A DNA stretch of 46,828 bases from Spirochaetota bacterium (GCA_022709405.1 JAKLIV010000010.1:1-46828); one strand, 5' to 3'; shown: positions 1 to 8,707, counted from the stretch's first letter. The notes: generated by a model not told the origin, from the letters alone. Numbers and translations are program-made.

Positions 1-1106
1 CCCAGTGATCGTGCAAATAAAGAAATCTCCTTTACTTTATTTGAATCAAATGGTCGAACATGTTTTTTCAGAATATCATTGGACTGACTCACCAGAGATA
101 CATTCAGTTCATGAAACCCGACCCGGGACATAAATAATATTATATCTTCATCAATACTTTCAAGTGAAAGACCGTTCATGGCTGTCAGGTCGAGTGTGAT
201 CTTCTTTTTTTTCTGGTAATCAAGCAATCCTGTCAGTAGGTTTTGTGTGTGTTCTCGGGAGGCCATGAGATTATCATCTTCGAAATTAAAGAGATTCAAG
301 TTATAGCGCTGGGTACACAGGTCAATTTCTTTTAATAATGCATCAATGTCTCTGACCCTGTACTTGTTGCCCCAAAGGTCGCGCGATGTACAAAAATCAC
401 AGCGATTTGGACATCCCCGGGAAGAAATGATGGATGTTCCCTTTTTTGTGTAGAACCTGAAATCGCGCAGCTTCAAATGGTCTCTTGCCGGAAAAGGAAT
501 AGAATCCAGATCTTTAATGTTTTCTTTGCCGGTTGTTCTGATCGAGTTATTTTCCAGATAGCAAAGGCTCGGAACTTCAGATATTTCAATTGTGCCGGAT
601 AAATATTCAATAAGATTCACGGCGGCCTTTTCACCTTCTCCGGTTATAACATAATCTACTCCGCACTGTAAGAGATAATAGTCAGGATACAGGGCTGCAT
701 GATATCCACCTGTAACGATTATTGCATTTTTTTTCAATTTTCTAATGATTGTAATTATTTCGGAAGTTTCTTCATAATATGTGGTAAACAGGCAGGAAAT
801 AAAATAGATTTCGGAATCGCAATTTTTAATCTGTCTGGCGATTTCCTGAAAACTTGCGCCGTAGTGGCAATAATTTTTATAGGGGAATCTCGTTTTTATA
901 TTATCGGATAGAAAAAATGCTTCAAGATAACCGAATTCGGATGGTATCGGTATAATATGCTTTTTAGGTGTATGGCCATTGATGAATGATACCCTGTGAC
1001 CGGCATCCTCAAGAGCGCCTATTACGTATAAGAGACCGATGGGCTGGCGACGCAGGGATGTACAGTAAAAATCCTGCAATGGGGGGTTTATACAACAAAT
1101 ATTCAT
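1..1106 (-). CDS. B12-binding domain radical SAM protein (partial, 3' end outside window)
   Basis: The frame opens at the ATG at 1106 and stays open to the left edge, so about 368 residues are visible and the C-terminus is missing. Residues 1-150 look like a cobalamin-binding (Rossmann-like) region, with a conserved GG-YHA segment and a GEGE motif further on. Residues 232-239 (bases 390-413) read CPNRCDFC, the CxxxCxxC motif that holds the 4Fe-4S cluster of radical SAM enzymes, preceded by SSRG. Such enzymes do methylations or rearrangements on varied substrates; the substrate cannot be told from this fragment. I see no good ribosome binding site. A TTGACA box at 1137-1142 (reverse strand) could be a -35 element, but no convincing -10 follows. 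The gene is visibly richer in A and T than most of the window. Confidence 0.85.
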   Translation of the reverse strand, partial: MNICCINPPLQDFYCTSLRRQPIGLLYVIGALEDAGHRVSFINGHTPKKHIIPIPSEFGYLEAFFLSDNIKTRFPYKNYCHYGASFQEIARQIKNCDSEIYFISCLFTTYYEETSEIITIIRKLKKNAIIVTGGYHAALYPDYYLLQCGVDYVITGEGEKAAVNLIEYLSGTIEISEVPSLCYLENNSIRTTGKENIKDLDSIPFPARDHLKLRDFRFYTKKGTSIISSRGCPNRCDFCTSRDLWGNKYRVRDIDALLKEIDLCTQRYNLNLFNFEDDNLMASREHTQNLLTGLLDYQKKKKITLDLTAMNGLSLESIDEDIILFMSRVGFHELNVSLVSQSNDILKKHVRPFDSNKVKEISLFARSL

Positions 1107-1174
1107 GTCTATTATCAATAAAAAAAGTATCAATTCTGTCAAGCAAGGCTTAATTTATATGTTTTTCACATCCA

Positions 1175-1215
1175 GGGGTCAGAGCAATATTTGGAGATTC
1201 TTTGGGGTCAGAGCA
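1175..1215 (+). repeat. Two copies of the dispersed 12-mer GGGGTCAGAGCA
   Basis: Exact copies at 1175-1186 and 1204-1215, 29 bases apart start to start, lie in the non-coding gap left of the SDR gene. The same 12-mer occurs six more times in the window in the same orientation (30790, 32737, 42664, 46085, 46126, 46155). The spacing of 29 recurs at the right-hand cluster (46126 to 46155). No transposase is adjacent. Confidence 0.85.
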
Positions 1216-1343
1216 TATTTATAGTATTAAAATGATTATTGTAATAGACATATCATTACACGATAATCACTTTATCAATAAATGGTAAAAATGTACTGGT
1301 ATTCACTAATGAGCAAATAAAATATCAAATATGATTCTATAGC

Positions 1344-1475
1344 ATGGGGCTATCAATGGCCACAAACGACAGTGAAAGACAGACAAACATTGCGATTATT
1401 GCATCCGTTGTTTTCTTTCTGTTCTGGTTTGCTCTCAACCGTTGGGTTCTTCCCTATTTCGGGATATATACCTGA
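1344..1475 (+). CDS. Possible small single-pass membrane protein (43 aa)
   Basis: An ATG-initiated frame of 43 codons. An internal ATG at 1356 would give 39 residues. It has a polar N-terminus (TNDSERQ) followed by a hydrophobic stretch of about 20 residues rich in I, V, F and W, then an aromatic tail ending IYT. This layout fits a one-helix membrane peptide. The ribosome binding site is weak and there is no family I recognise. It could equally be the 3' remnant of a larger gene whose front was lost when the surrounding AT-rich DNA was rearranged. It ends 57 bases before the SDR gene. Confidence 0.35.
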   Translation: MGLSMATNDSERQTNIAIIASVVFFLFWFALNRWVLPYFGIYT

Positions 1476-1532
1476 ATGAGCGATTGCTCCCAGGTTCGGA
1501 GCGAGGAAGAGATTAAAAAATAAGGACGTGCA

Positions 1533-2438
1533 ATGAAAATTCTGATAACGGGAACTGACGGGTTCATTGGCGGATATCTTAAGCAGTATTTCACTGCCGC
1601 CGGTTTCAACGTGACCGGCACAGTGTATCTGAAATCCCCGGGTCGGGATGAATACTTTGCCGACATTACGGATCCGCGCAGCTTAGACTCTCTTCCTGAT
1701 GCCGGATATGACGCTGTTGTTAACGCTGCAGGAACAGTCGATCAATCCGCAAAAACGGAAGTCATGATGGCCGTTAACGCAATCGGAGCCCGGAATCTTG
1801 CGCAATGGTCGCATAAGATCGGGTGCCCTCATTTTATCCAGCTGAGTTCAATTGCAGTCTATGGCCTGAAAACTCTCGGGACAGACAGAAGGGAGGATTC
1901 AACCCCGAGGTTTCGCGGACTGATCGGAATCCCCTATATGCGGTCCAAGGCGATTGCGGAAAAATATATCGAACAGGGCCCATGCCCCTATACGATGCTG
2001 AGGCTTCCTGCGGTGATCGGGAGGGGTGATTCGTTTACTTCTCCGACGATTGCGGGAGCGATTAGAAGCGGGGATTTCTTTTTTACGGGAAGTGGAGAGA
2101 AAATGGTTTCGCTTCTGTTCGCCGGGAACCTGGGGCCATGTATTGATCTGGTAATGAGAAAGGGGCCTTCTAACGACTGCTTCAATTGCTGTGATCACCA
2201 CATTCCCTGGAGGGATATTGTCTCTGAATATGCAATGGCCCTCGGTTATCCGGCCCCGGTGACAAAAAGGGGATTGGTTTATTTTATGGGACGCATCAAA
2301 GACCCGGCAACGCAGATGTTTTTTTCATTTTCGCTGTTCGGGTCCCATTTCCCCAGCGACAAGCTCATCGAGGCCACCGGTTTCAGACCGCCGCATCACT
2401 GGACATATGCGGTGCGTGAAAGTGTCGCAGGACTGTGA
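1533..2438 (+). CDS. NAD-dependent epimerase/dehydratase (extended SDR family)
   Basis: 301 residues, typical for the family. The N-terminal Rossmann motif GTDGFIG is at residues 7-13. A serine pair at 105-106 and Y135-x3-K139 form the usual catalytic Ser-Tyr-Lys set. Such enzymes act on nucleotide-sugars or related substrates in the cytoplasm; the substrate cannot be deduced. An AAGGA ribosome binding site lies shortly upstream of the ATG. The gene is alone on this strand and converges on the cyclic-nucleotide-binding-fold gene with a 12-base gap and no visible terminator. Confidence 0.85.
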   Translation: MKILITGTDGFIGGYLKQYFTAAGFNVTGTVYLKSPGRDEYFADITDPRSLDSLPDAGYDAVVNAAGTVDQSAKTEVMMAVNAIGARNLAQWSHKIGCPHFIQLSSIAVYGLKTLGTDRREDSTPRFRGLIGIPYMRSKAIAEKYIEQGPCPYTMLRLPAVIGRGDSFTSPTIAGAIRSGDFFFTGSGEKMVSLLFAGNLGPCIDLVMRKGPSNDCFNCCDHHIPWRDIVSEYAMALGYPAPVTKRGLVYFMGRIKDPATQMFFSFSLFGSHFPSDKLIEATGFRPPHHWTYAVRESVAGL

Positions 2439-2450
2439 GATCATATTTAA

Positions 2451-2912
2451 TTAAAATCTGGATTCGAGCTGTGCCACCGACATGCCGTATTTTAAATTCA
2501 TGTGCCGTAGGCGCTGTGAAAGGATGGTGGCGAGCTCTTTCATTATCTTGAGCGTGAAGCGGGAATTTCTCGTGCTCAGGTCGTGAAAGGCTTTTTTTGA
2601 AATGAAAATCAATATGCCCTGACCGCGGGATATAACTGAGGCCGAATGTTTCTCGTCGTTCAGGATTGACATCTCGCCGAAAAAATCACCGCGGTCGAGA
2701 CGCTGCAGCCGCTTGTACTTGTTGCCGGAAATTTTTTTTACGACTTCAAAATCGCCTCTGACGACGAAATAAAGGCCCTTGCCTTCCTCGTTTTCGCGTA
2801 TGATCATTTCCATCTCCCGGGTGGCGACGACCTCCGCTATCGTGCTGAAATCGTCAAGTTCGGCGTCCGAGAAGCTGTTGAAAAATCCGATTAGTTTCAG
2901 GTATTCTTTCAT
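2451..2912 (-). CDS. Cyclic nucleotide-binding (CRP-fold) domain protein
   Basis: 153 residues, one CRP-like beta-roll with no DNA-binding or enzymatic domain after it. The phosphate-binding cassette is recognisable at FGEMSIL (from residue 78), but the arginine that normally contacts the cyclic phosphate is replaced by H89 (KHSASV where PRAATV is usual). Binding of cAMP or cGMP is therefore doubtful, and it may act as a protein-interaction module. It lies 17 bases downstream of the inositol-monophosphatase-family gene and probably ends that transcript. A GGAG about 10 bases before the ATG supports the start. Confidence 0.8.
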   Translation of the reverse strand: MKEYLKLIGFFNSFSDAELDDFSTIAEVVATREMEMIIRENEEGKGLYFVVRGDFEVVKKISGNKYKRLQRLDRGDFFGEMSILNDEKHSASVISRGQGILIFISKKAFHDLSTRNSRFTLKIMKELATILSQRLRHMNLKYGMSVAQLESRF

Positions 2913-2929
2913 GGAATAAGTTCTCCGTG

Positions 2930-3721
2930 TTATTTTGCCGCGCGGGCGAGTATGTCCATCATCTGACCGTGTATTCGCCCGTTTGAAGCAAGAATCTCCG
3001 GCGTTTCAGGCTTAAACGCACCTCCGCCGAACCTTGTCACCTTTCCGCCCGCTTCCTCCACAACGATACTGCCGCCGGCAGTGTCCCATGGCGAAAGCTG
3101 CTGCTCCCAGTATCCGTCCAGCCTTCCGCAGGCGACATAGCACAGATCAATGGCTGCGGAACCCATTCTGCGTATGCCCTGAATTTTCGGGAGCATTTGA
3201 TTGAATTCGCGTATATTGTTTTTTTCAATGGTCTCTTTGTCGTACGGGAAGCCGGTGGCGACAAGGGATATCCCTATGTCATCGATCGCCGACACCTTTA
3301 TCGGGGAGTTGTTGAGAAACGCGCCGCATCCCTCCGATGCCCAGAACATTTCACCGAGAAACGGATTGTAAACCACGCCGGATACTATCTTGTTTTTTGT
3401 GCGGGAAAACAGGCCGATGGATACGCAGAAGAAGGGAAGGCCGTGAGCGTAATTGTTGGTTCCGTCAAGGGGATCGACGTACCAGATGTATTCGCCTGTA
3501 GTCTCCTTCCTGCTTCCCTCTTCGGCGATGATCGTATCTTCGGGAAACATCCGGCCGATTTCGTTGAAGAGAAATTCCTCGGAAGCCCTGTCCATGTTCG
3601 TGACCAGGTTTGTCCTGCTCTTGTAGGATACGACCGTTTCGGCGGACCGGAATCCCCTGAGCAGTATCGATCCCGCCCTGGCCGCTACGTCGCGTGTGAA
3701 ATGGAGAGTATCGCCGCGCAC
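2930..3721 (-). CDS. Inositol monophosphatase family protein
   Basis: 263 residues, the usual length. The metal-binding set is complete: EEGS at 67-70, DPLDGT at 83-88 and a C-terminal SPWDTAGG. These enzymes hydrolyse inositol-1-phosphate or related sugar phosphates (SuhB, CysQ or histidinol-phosphatase types) using Mg2+. The start is a GTG one base after the stop of the upstream TPR/beta-barrel gene, so the two are probably translationally coupled. The exact substrate is not deducible. Confidence 0.9.
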   Translation of the reverse strand: MRGDTLHFTRDVAARAGSILLRGFRSAETVVSYKSRTNLVTNMDRASEEFLFNEIGRMFPEDTIIAEEGSRKETTGEYIWYVDPLDGTNNYAHGLPFFCVSIGLFSRTKNKIVSGVVYNPFLGEMFWASEGCGAFLNNSPIKVSAIDDIGISLVATGFPYDKETIEKNNIREFNQMLPKIQGIRRMGSAAIDLCYVACGRLDGYWEQQLSPWDTAGGSIVVEEAGGKVTRFGGGAFKPETPEILASNGRIHGQMMDILARAAK

Positions 3722-3722
3722 T

Positions 3723-5216
3723 TTAATAAACTCCGCCGATTCCGATTAGGAAGTTGAATTCGTAATGGCCCTGGGCCGTGTCGGTGAGCTCGATATAGAA
3801 TGCCTGGTAGAGGAAAAGGTATTTGATTATTTCCTCCTCGACTTTGAATCCGAAATTGTGGCCGTATGTCCAGAACCCCGATATTGCGTCTCCCTTGAGC
3901 CATTTATCCGAATTGAGCCCGAACCAGCCCTGACCGTTGAGCGCGTCATACGGCTTCGTGTTGTTCGTGTCGCGGTAGTAGAGACGTTCGATGAATTCCA
4001 CGGAAAAAGTGAAATCCCTCTTGTCGTTGGTCTTCATTATTTCCCACAGCTTGATGCCTATGCCGAATTCATATACGCCCCACCAGTTCGAGAGCTTGTT
4101 GGTGTGGTCCATGATGTAAAAATCGCGCCAGTTTATAAAGGCGTAATAGGAAATAGTATCGTTCACCTTATAGGAATAATTCATGCTGAAGTTGTCGATA
4201 TCGAGGGTCTGATTTTTACTGGCCTTCGTGTCGAACGGGAGAAGCCTCGGATAAAACCTGAAGCGAAGGTCCATCTTGTCCTTCTGGTATCCGAAAAGAA
4301 GCCCGATCTTGACGTCCCATAACCTCAGATCGTCGTTGAAGCTGATCCCGCTGTCATAATGATTGAACTGGATGCCCAGGCCGACGGAGTATCCTTTGAT
4401 TTTAAACATGCCCTCTAAAGTCTCGTTGTGCACGCACAGGGTCGACGGCATCATGCCCCCGAGCCAGGGATTTTCGAGCAGGAGGTCGATTTCCCAGGAC
4501 GGGGTCGGCGTTATGCGGCAGAATATCCTTTCCGGAACATCGACGAAGAAGCCGCTGTCGTAAACCATGTCGTATTTTTCACTGGACATGTCGTAGCCTG
4601 TCCTGAGCATGAAGTCGATTGTGGCGTATACTATTGTGGATTCGCGCTCCTTTTTCTCTTTTTTGAGCTGATCCATCTCTTCCTTGCGCCTCTGGTCCTC
4701 TTCCTCTTTCTTCCTGCGTTCCTGTTCGAGCTTTTTCTGTATCTGCATTCTTTTCAGGTATGCGTCAGGGAGCCATTTGGGGACTTCCTTGTTTTCGGGG
4801 TCATGCTTCAATACCAGCTCGCCGACCCGGATCGCATTGTCGTAGTCGCCTTTTTTATAGTATATGTATCCGACTTTTTCGCCGGATATGACCTGGTAGG
4901 GATTACGGTGCAGCGCCTCCTCGTAGCTGGGAATGGCCTTGTCGATGTCGCCGTTCAATTCATATGCCCAGGCCCTGTTGTGATATGCCTGCGCGGATTC
5001 CTTGTCGTAAATCTCGATCGCGCGGTCAAACTGGTCGATCGCTTCCTTATATTGTCTTTTCTCTCCCATCAGGGCGCCCTGCCGGTTTATGCTCTGAGGG
5101 TCGCGCGCGTGGGCGTTTTCCCGGACGCAGAAGAGCGCCAGGAACAGGATGATAAACACGGATGCAGAATATAGAATTCCCGCGATACTTTTTTTGTTCA
5201 ATTTGTTATGGGCCAT
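3723..5216 (-). CDS. TPR-repeat protein with C-terminal outer-membrane beta-barrel-like domain
   Basis: About 497 residues from the ATG at 5216, chosen because GAGG lies 7 bases upstream; an in-frame GTG at 5234 sits inside a leader hairpin and is less likely. A signal peptide with a hydrophobic core comes first, then about three TPR units (pattern A-x-Y-x-N-R-A-W-x-Y), then a highly charged E/K/R coiled-coil stretch. The last 300 residues are rich in alternating aromatic and polar residues (Y, W, F, D, N), as in membrane-spanning beta-strands. It is likely periplasm-facing with a barrel in the outer membrane. It shares a transcript with the phosphatase gene downstream. The function is unknown. 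Confidence 0.75.
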   Translation of the reverse strand: MAHNKLNKKSIAGILYSASVFIILFLALFCVRENAHARDPQSINRQGALMGEKRQYKEAIDQFDRAIEIYDKESAQAYHNRAWAYELNGDIDKAIPSYEEALHRNPYQVISGEKVGYIYYKKGDYDNAIRVGELVLKHDPENKEVPKWLPDAYLKRMQIQKKLEQERRKKEEEDQRRKEEMDQLKKEKKERESTIVYATIDFMLRTGYDMSSEKYDMVYDSGFFVDVPERIFCRITPTPSWEIDLLLENPWLGGMMPSTLCVHNETLEGMFKIKGYSVGLGIQFNHYDSGISFNDDLRLWDVKIGLLFGYQKDKMDLRFRFYPRLLPFDTKASKNQTLDIDNFSMNYSYKVNDTISYYAFINWRDFYIMDHTNKLSNWWGVYEFGIGIKLWEIMKTNDKRDFTFSVEFIERLYYRDTNNTKPYDALNGQGWFGLNSDKWLKGDAISGFWTYGHNFGFKVEEEIIKYLFLYQAFYIELTDTAQGHYEFNFLIGIGGVY

Positions 5217-5224
5217 GATATCCC

Positions 5225-5258
5225 TCGGCCGCACGGGAACTGGCGGAATTGCGGCCGA
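5225..5258 (-). promoter_or_regulatory. Leader hairpin overlapping the ribosome binding site of the TPR/barrel gene
   Basis: A 9-base-pair perfect stem, 5225-5233 against 5250-5258, with a 16-base loop, in the leader of the minus-strand gene starting at 5216. The 3' arm runs into the GAGG ribosome binding site, so folding could limit ribosome access. No U-tract follows, so it is not a terminator. Confidence 0.4.
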
Positions 5259-5328
5259 TGTCTTTATTCTATTCTATTTTTCGGTAAAAGTGTAATTAAT
5301 AATTAAAATCTTGTTTTGACAATGGCTA

Positions 5329-8300
5329 TCAGGGCTGGTTATTAACGGCTTTCTTGGATTCATCCTCTCCGTCGTTCAAGCGTATGTCATAGGCCGATTT
5401 ATTGACCGGAATGGGAATATCGACGTCCTGTTCGTCTTCGAGCTGGTTCTTTGGTTCCTGTATCTCGTATTTTTTTTGTTCCTGTTCTTTTTTTTGTCTG
5501 ATGCCGTCGAGATGGTTCTGGATGTTGATGTCGTTCGGGTCAGCCATCTGGGCCTTCATATAATAGTTTTCGGCCTCGACAATGTTTCCCATTTCTTCAT
5601 AGGACATGCCGAGATAAAGGTACAGTGGCGACCCGGTTTCTTTCTGCTTCATGGCCTGGGTAAAATACTCGATTGCCTTGGGAATGTTTCCTTTGGTGAA
5701 CTCAAGGACGCCCATTTGATAGTAAACCCTTGGATCGTCGTTTTTCAGTCTCATGGCATTGTTGAGGTATTCAGCGGCGCTGTCGATATCCTGCAGCGTG
5801 ATGCTTATGATGCCGAGCTGATAATTCGCCTCGAAGTTTTCCTTGTTTATCCAGAGGATCGACTGATACAGTTTTTTCGCGCGTTCCCATTGTTTTTCCT
5901 CGATCAGTTTCCGCGCAGTTTCGAAATAGGATATTTCTTTGTATTCCAGCACCCTGACCATGTACTCCTTCAGAGCGATATGGTAATCCATTCTTTTTTT
6001 AAGATTGAAAAGATGCTCCGTTTCCTTTTCATAGTCGTTGCGCGACTCGTAGAATTCGGTCGCCTTCAATGAGGAAAGGATTTCCCGGTTGTATTGATAA
6101 CGGATTGCTGCAGTATTCATGGCGATCAGGGAGGATGTCTGCTTGTCGAACAGGCCCAAGAAAAGATTGTCATGAGCAAGATATGATTCAATGAGCTTTG
6201 AATCCGGAATATACGTCTCTTTTTCAGTCCTTAAACAGCAGGATTCATCATTTTTTTTAGGAGGAAGATATGCCATCAATGAGGAAATGTCCGTGAATAG
6301 TAGATGTGAAAGGGCATGCTGCTCGTCGAAAAAAAGAATCTGCTTCTCATTCTGACTGGCTATAAATTTCAGAAGATTGTTATACCGGGCGGCATTGATA
6401 TCAAGGGACGCGCCGCTGTCTGAAGCCAGGGAGACCATTACATCGGAGAACAGGTATATGCAATGCCGCGAGAAACATTTTTTTAAGTTCCCCGCCATGG
6501 AGGCCAATATGTCGGGACTGCACCCCGGGATGTTTATGACCTGGGCGATGATTCCGTCTTTGCTGAGGTTTTTTTTCAGCAGCCCGTAATATTCAGCGGA
6601 AAACCTGAAATTATTATAGTTCTGGTCGAGAATGTTGGGGATATCGGTGATGATTTGGAATTTTTCATTTCTTTTGCTGATAAATAGCAGGGTATCCATC
6701 GTGTCCGGAATGTATGTCTGGCTGCCTGAAAACGGCAGCGTGTCAAAATCGACGATTTTATCCGAGAGCGGATCAAGGCAAACCGCCCGTTTAAAATATC
6801 CGATTCCCGGGTTCCGGAAGAACTTCTGGTTCCCATCGATAAAAAGGACCGTTGATGTTTCTTCCTCGCTGTAGTACAGCGAAATCGGGGCCAGCGCCCG
6901 CTTAAGATTGCGGATGGTGCTGTCCTTTACCGAGAAAACAAGCCTCCCGTCTATCTCGATGCCTGTTTCAGCCTTGATATATGGGGCGTTGTAGTTGATG
7001 TTTTTCAGGGCATCGAAATTTTTGGCGTGAGTAAGAAAGAATTCGTTGTCCAGTGATATTGGAGAAACGATGTGCGAAATAATCACCAGGGCTATAAAGA
7101 GAAGAATGTATCCGAAATAGGTCCCTTTTTTCGCCAAAGACGTTTTTTTGTTGATAATGAATAATCCTGGAACGATGACATTGATGGCGGAAATGAAATA
7201 TACAATAAAGAAAAACCAGAAATTCGTGAATGGGACCATCGAGAGTATGATGAGTATCGTGGCAGGCATGATGAACATCGACAGCTGCAGGATGGCGAAC
7301 CGCTGTTCATGACGGTAATGGATAAGGATGACTTTTATCGCCTGACTGAACGCGAAGCTTATCAAAAAAAACAGCGGCGCAAAAAAAATCAGTACCGCTG
7401 AGAAATACAGTCTGTCGCCGAAATGGAAGAGGCTCATTATGGGGATAAAAAACAGCAGCGGGTAGATGGTTTGCGCGTATGCGCTCCATTTCTGCAGTCG
7501 GAGTATTCTACCAGCTATAAATCCGCACAGACTGATGATGATGACAAAAAGGAAGAAAACCAATTTGTTGTAATAACTATTTCCCTGCGTGGCAAGAATG
7601 CATGTATATACGCAATATAAATATACAGGTGGGATTGAAAACTGCAAGTAGTGCATCACAAGATCTTCTCTCGTCAACGGGGGGGGCTGGTCGGGGTTTA
7701 CCTTGTCGCTTTCATATTCACGTGCGAATTGAGTCAGCGGTGAATATGGCAGATCGTAATAATACATGAGAGGCATGATGAGCGCCGGAAAGGACACCGC
7801 AGCCCAGCCCGGTAAAAGTGACTGCAGGGCCAGGTATTTCATCGCTATTCCGGTTGATATGCCTGCGAGGATAAAAATATAGAAAAGATGTGTAGGCTGC
7901 TTGTCATCGATAAAGTCGCCGCATGATGTTTTCAGAAGATAATTCGTCTTTATGCCTGCGATGAAAAGCGGAAGGCTGAGGAAGATGAAAAGAAGATATG
8001 GCGATATTTCGAATAAGTATAGAAGAGACTCCGGGCGATCGGGCCAGATGATGGCCCTCAAGTAATAAATCGACACTGTCAGAATAAACACGATGTCGGT
8101 CACGAGATAGAAGGCGCGGTGCCATTTAATTTTCGATAAAATAAACCTTCCTGCGAGACTCCCTAGGCAGAATACGGCGATTGCAGATACAATCACTGTC
8201 TTGAATACCGGCATATAAAAAAAATAGTATTTAAGAATTATGGTCAGATCGGTGAGCATGTAGGCGATGGCGGCGGCCGTAAGGTATATGTTTCCGTACA

Positions 8301-8352
8301 GCGCACGGCGCGCGGAAATCTTCGTGTACTGAAATTCTTTTAAAAGACTCAT
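5329..8352 (-). CDS. Polytopic membrane protein with degenerate spermidine-synthase-like domain and C-terminal TPRs
   Basis: 1007 residues. Roughly the first 430 contain about a dozen hydrophobic helices. The middle (about 450-690) resembles the spermidine-synthase-like domain of MFS/spermidine-synthase fusion proteins: a YYSEEETSTVLFIDG-like segment, an ITDIP segment and AEYYGLLKKNLSKDG, which matches the family's substrate-loop helix. The glycine-rich SAM-binding motif expected between the first two is not apparent. Residues about 780-960 hold three or more TPR units, then a charged tail rich in K, E and Q. It is likely an inner-membrane scaffold, perhaps without catalysis. The ATG at 8352 is the only good start. 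It heads a possible transcript with the TPR/barrel gene. Base composition is AT-rich relative to neighbours. Confidence 0.7.
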   Translation of the reverse strand: MSLLKEFQYTKISARRALYGNIYLTAAAIAYMLTDLTIILKYYFFYMPVFKTVIVSAIAVFCLGSLAGRFILSKIKWHRAFYLVTDIVFILTVSIYYLRAIIWPDRPESLLYLFEISPYLLFIFLSLPLFIAGIKTNYLLKTSCGDFIDDKQPTHLFYIFILAGISTGIAMKYLALQSLLPGWAAVSFPALIMPLMYYYDLPYSPLTQFAREYESDKVNPDQPPPLTREDLVMHYLQFSIPPVYLYCVYTCILATQGNSYYNKLVFFLFVIIISLCGFIAGRILRLQKWSAYAQTIYPLLFFIPIMSLFHFGDRLYFSAVLIFFAPLFFLISFAFSQAIKVILIHYRHEQRFAILQLSMFIMPATILIILSMVPFTNFWFFFIVYFISAINVIVPGLFIINKKTSLAKKGTYFGYILLFIALVIISHIVSPISLDNEFFLTHAKNFDALKNINYNAPYIKAETGIEIDGRLVFSVKDSTIRNLKRALAPISLYYSEEETSTVLFIDGNQKFFRNPGIGYFKRAVCLDPLSDKIVDFDTLPFSGSQTYIPDTMDTLLFISKRNEKFQIITDIPNILDQNYNNFRFSAEYYGLLKKNLSKDGIIAQVINIPGCSPDILASMAGNLKKCFSRHCIYLFSDVMVSLASDSGASLDINAARYNNLLKFIASQNEKQILFFDEQHALSHLLFTDISSLMAYLPPKKNDESCCLRTEKETYIPDSKLIESYLAHDNLFLGLFDKQTSSLIAMNTAAIRYQYNREILSSLKATEFYESRNDYEKETEHLFNLKKRMDYHIALKEYMVRVLEYKEISYFETARKLIEEKQWERAKKLYQSILWINKENFEANYQLGIISITLQDIDSAAEYLNNAMRLKNDDPRVYYQMGVLEFTKGNIPKAIEYFTQAMKQKETGSPLYLYLGMSYEEMGNIVEAENYYMKAQMADPNDINIQNHLDGIRQKKEQEQKKYEIQEPKNQLEDEQDVDIPIPVNKSAYDIRLNDGEDESKKAVNNQP

Positions 8353-8596
8353 CGCGTATTCCTTAAACGGTCTTGTCAGTAATAAGTTTATTAAAAGAAA
8401 AAAAACAACTCTTTTTTCAAGTTTATCGGCATGAATTGTTCCCGGACTTTGTGAATAAAAAAAATTACTAAGGGAAAAAAAGCCAGATAGCCGAAAGTAG
8501 CAATAAGGATAAATATGATTAAAAATATAAAAAAAAGATAAATGAATATGATAATTTATTATAAATCATTTTATTTGCCAAAAATGACTGAAAACA

Positions 8597-8604
8597 GCCG
8601 ATTT
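8597..8604 (+). promoter_or_regulatory. Possible sigma-28-type -10 element of first flagellin gene
   Basis: GCCGATTT matches six of eight bases of the flagellar sigma-28 -10 consensus GCCGATAA. Eleven bases upstream, where TAAAGTTT is expected, only an A-rich CCAAAAAT is present. It lies about 105 bases before the flagellin ATG, leaving room for the structured leader. Confidence 0.25.
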
Positions 8605-8663
8605 CTGGCATTAATATATGTGATCATACATCCGAAATTGATAGAGTAATCGGGATTGCCCGC

Positions 8664-8707
8664 GGTCAGCAAGGAGGCTGGCTGAGACAGATTCAGGGAG
8701 GAATCTG
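8664..8707 (+). promoter_or_regulatory. Tandem GGA-loop hairpins (putative CsrA sites) in first flagellin leader
   Basis: Hairpin A pairs 8664-8670 with 8677-8683 (five Watson-Crick and two G-U pairs) around the loop AAGGAG. Hairpin B pairs 8688-8694 with 8701-8707 (seven perfect pairs) around the loop AGGGAG, which is the ribosome binding site itself; the ATG is at 8709. The two GGA triplets start 24 bases apart. CsrA proteins bind GGA in hexaloops and bridge two such sites, blocking ribosome entry. The structures are seen directly; CsrA binding is inferred. Confidence 0.6.
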
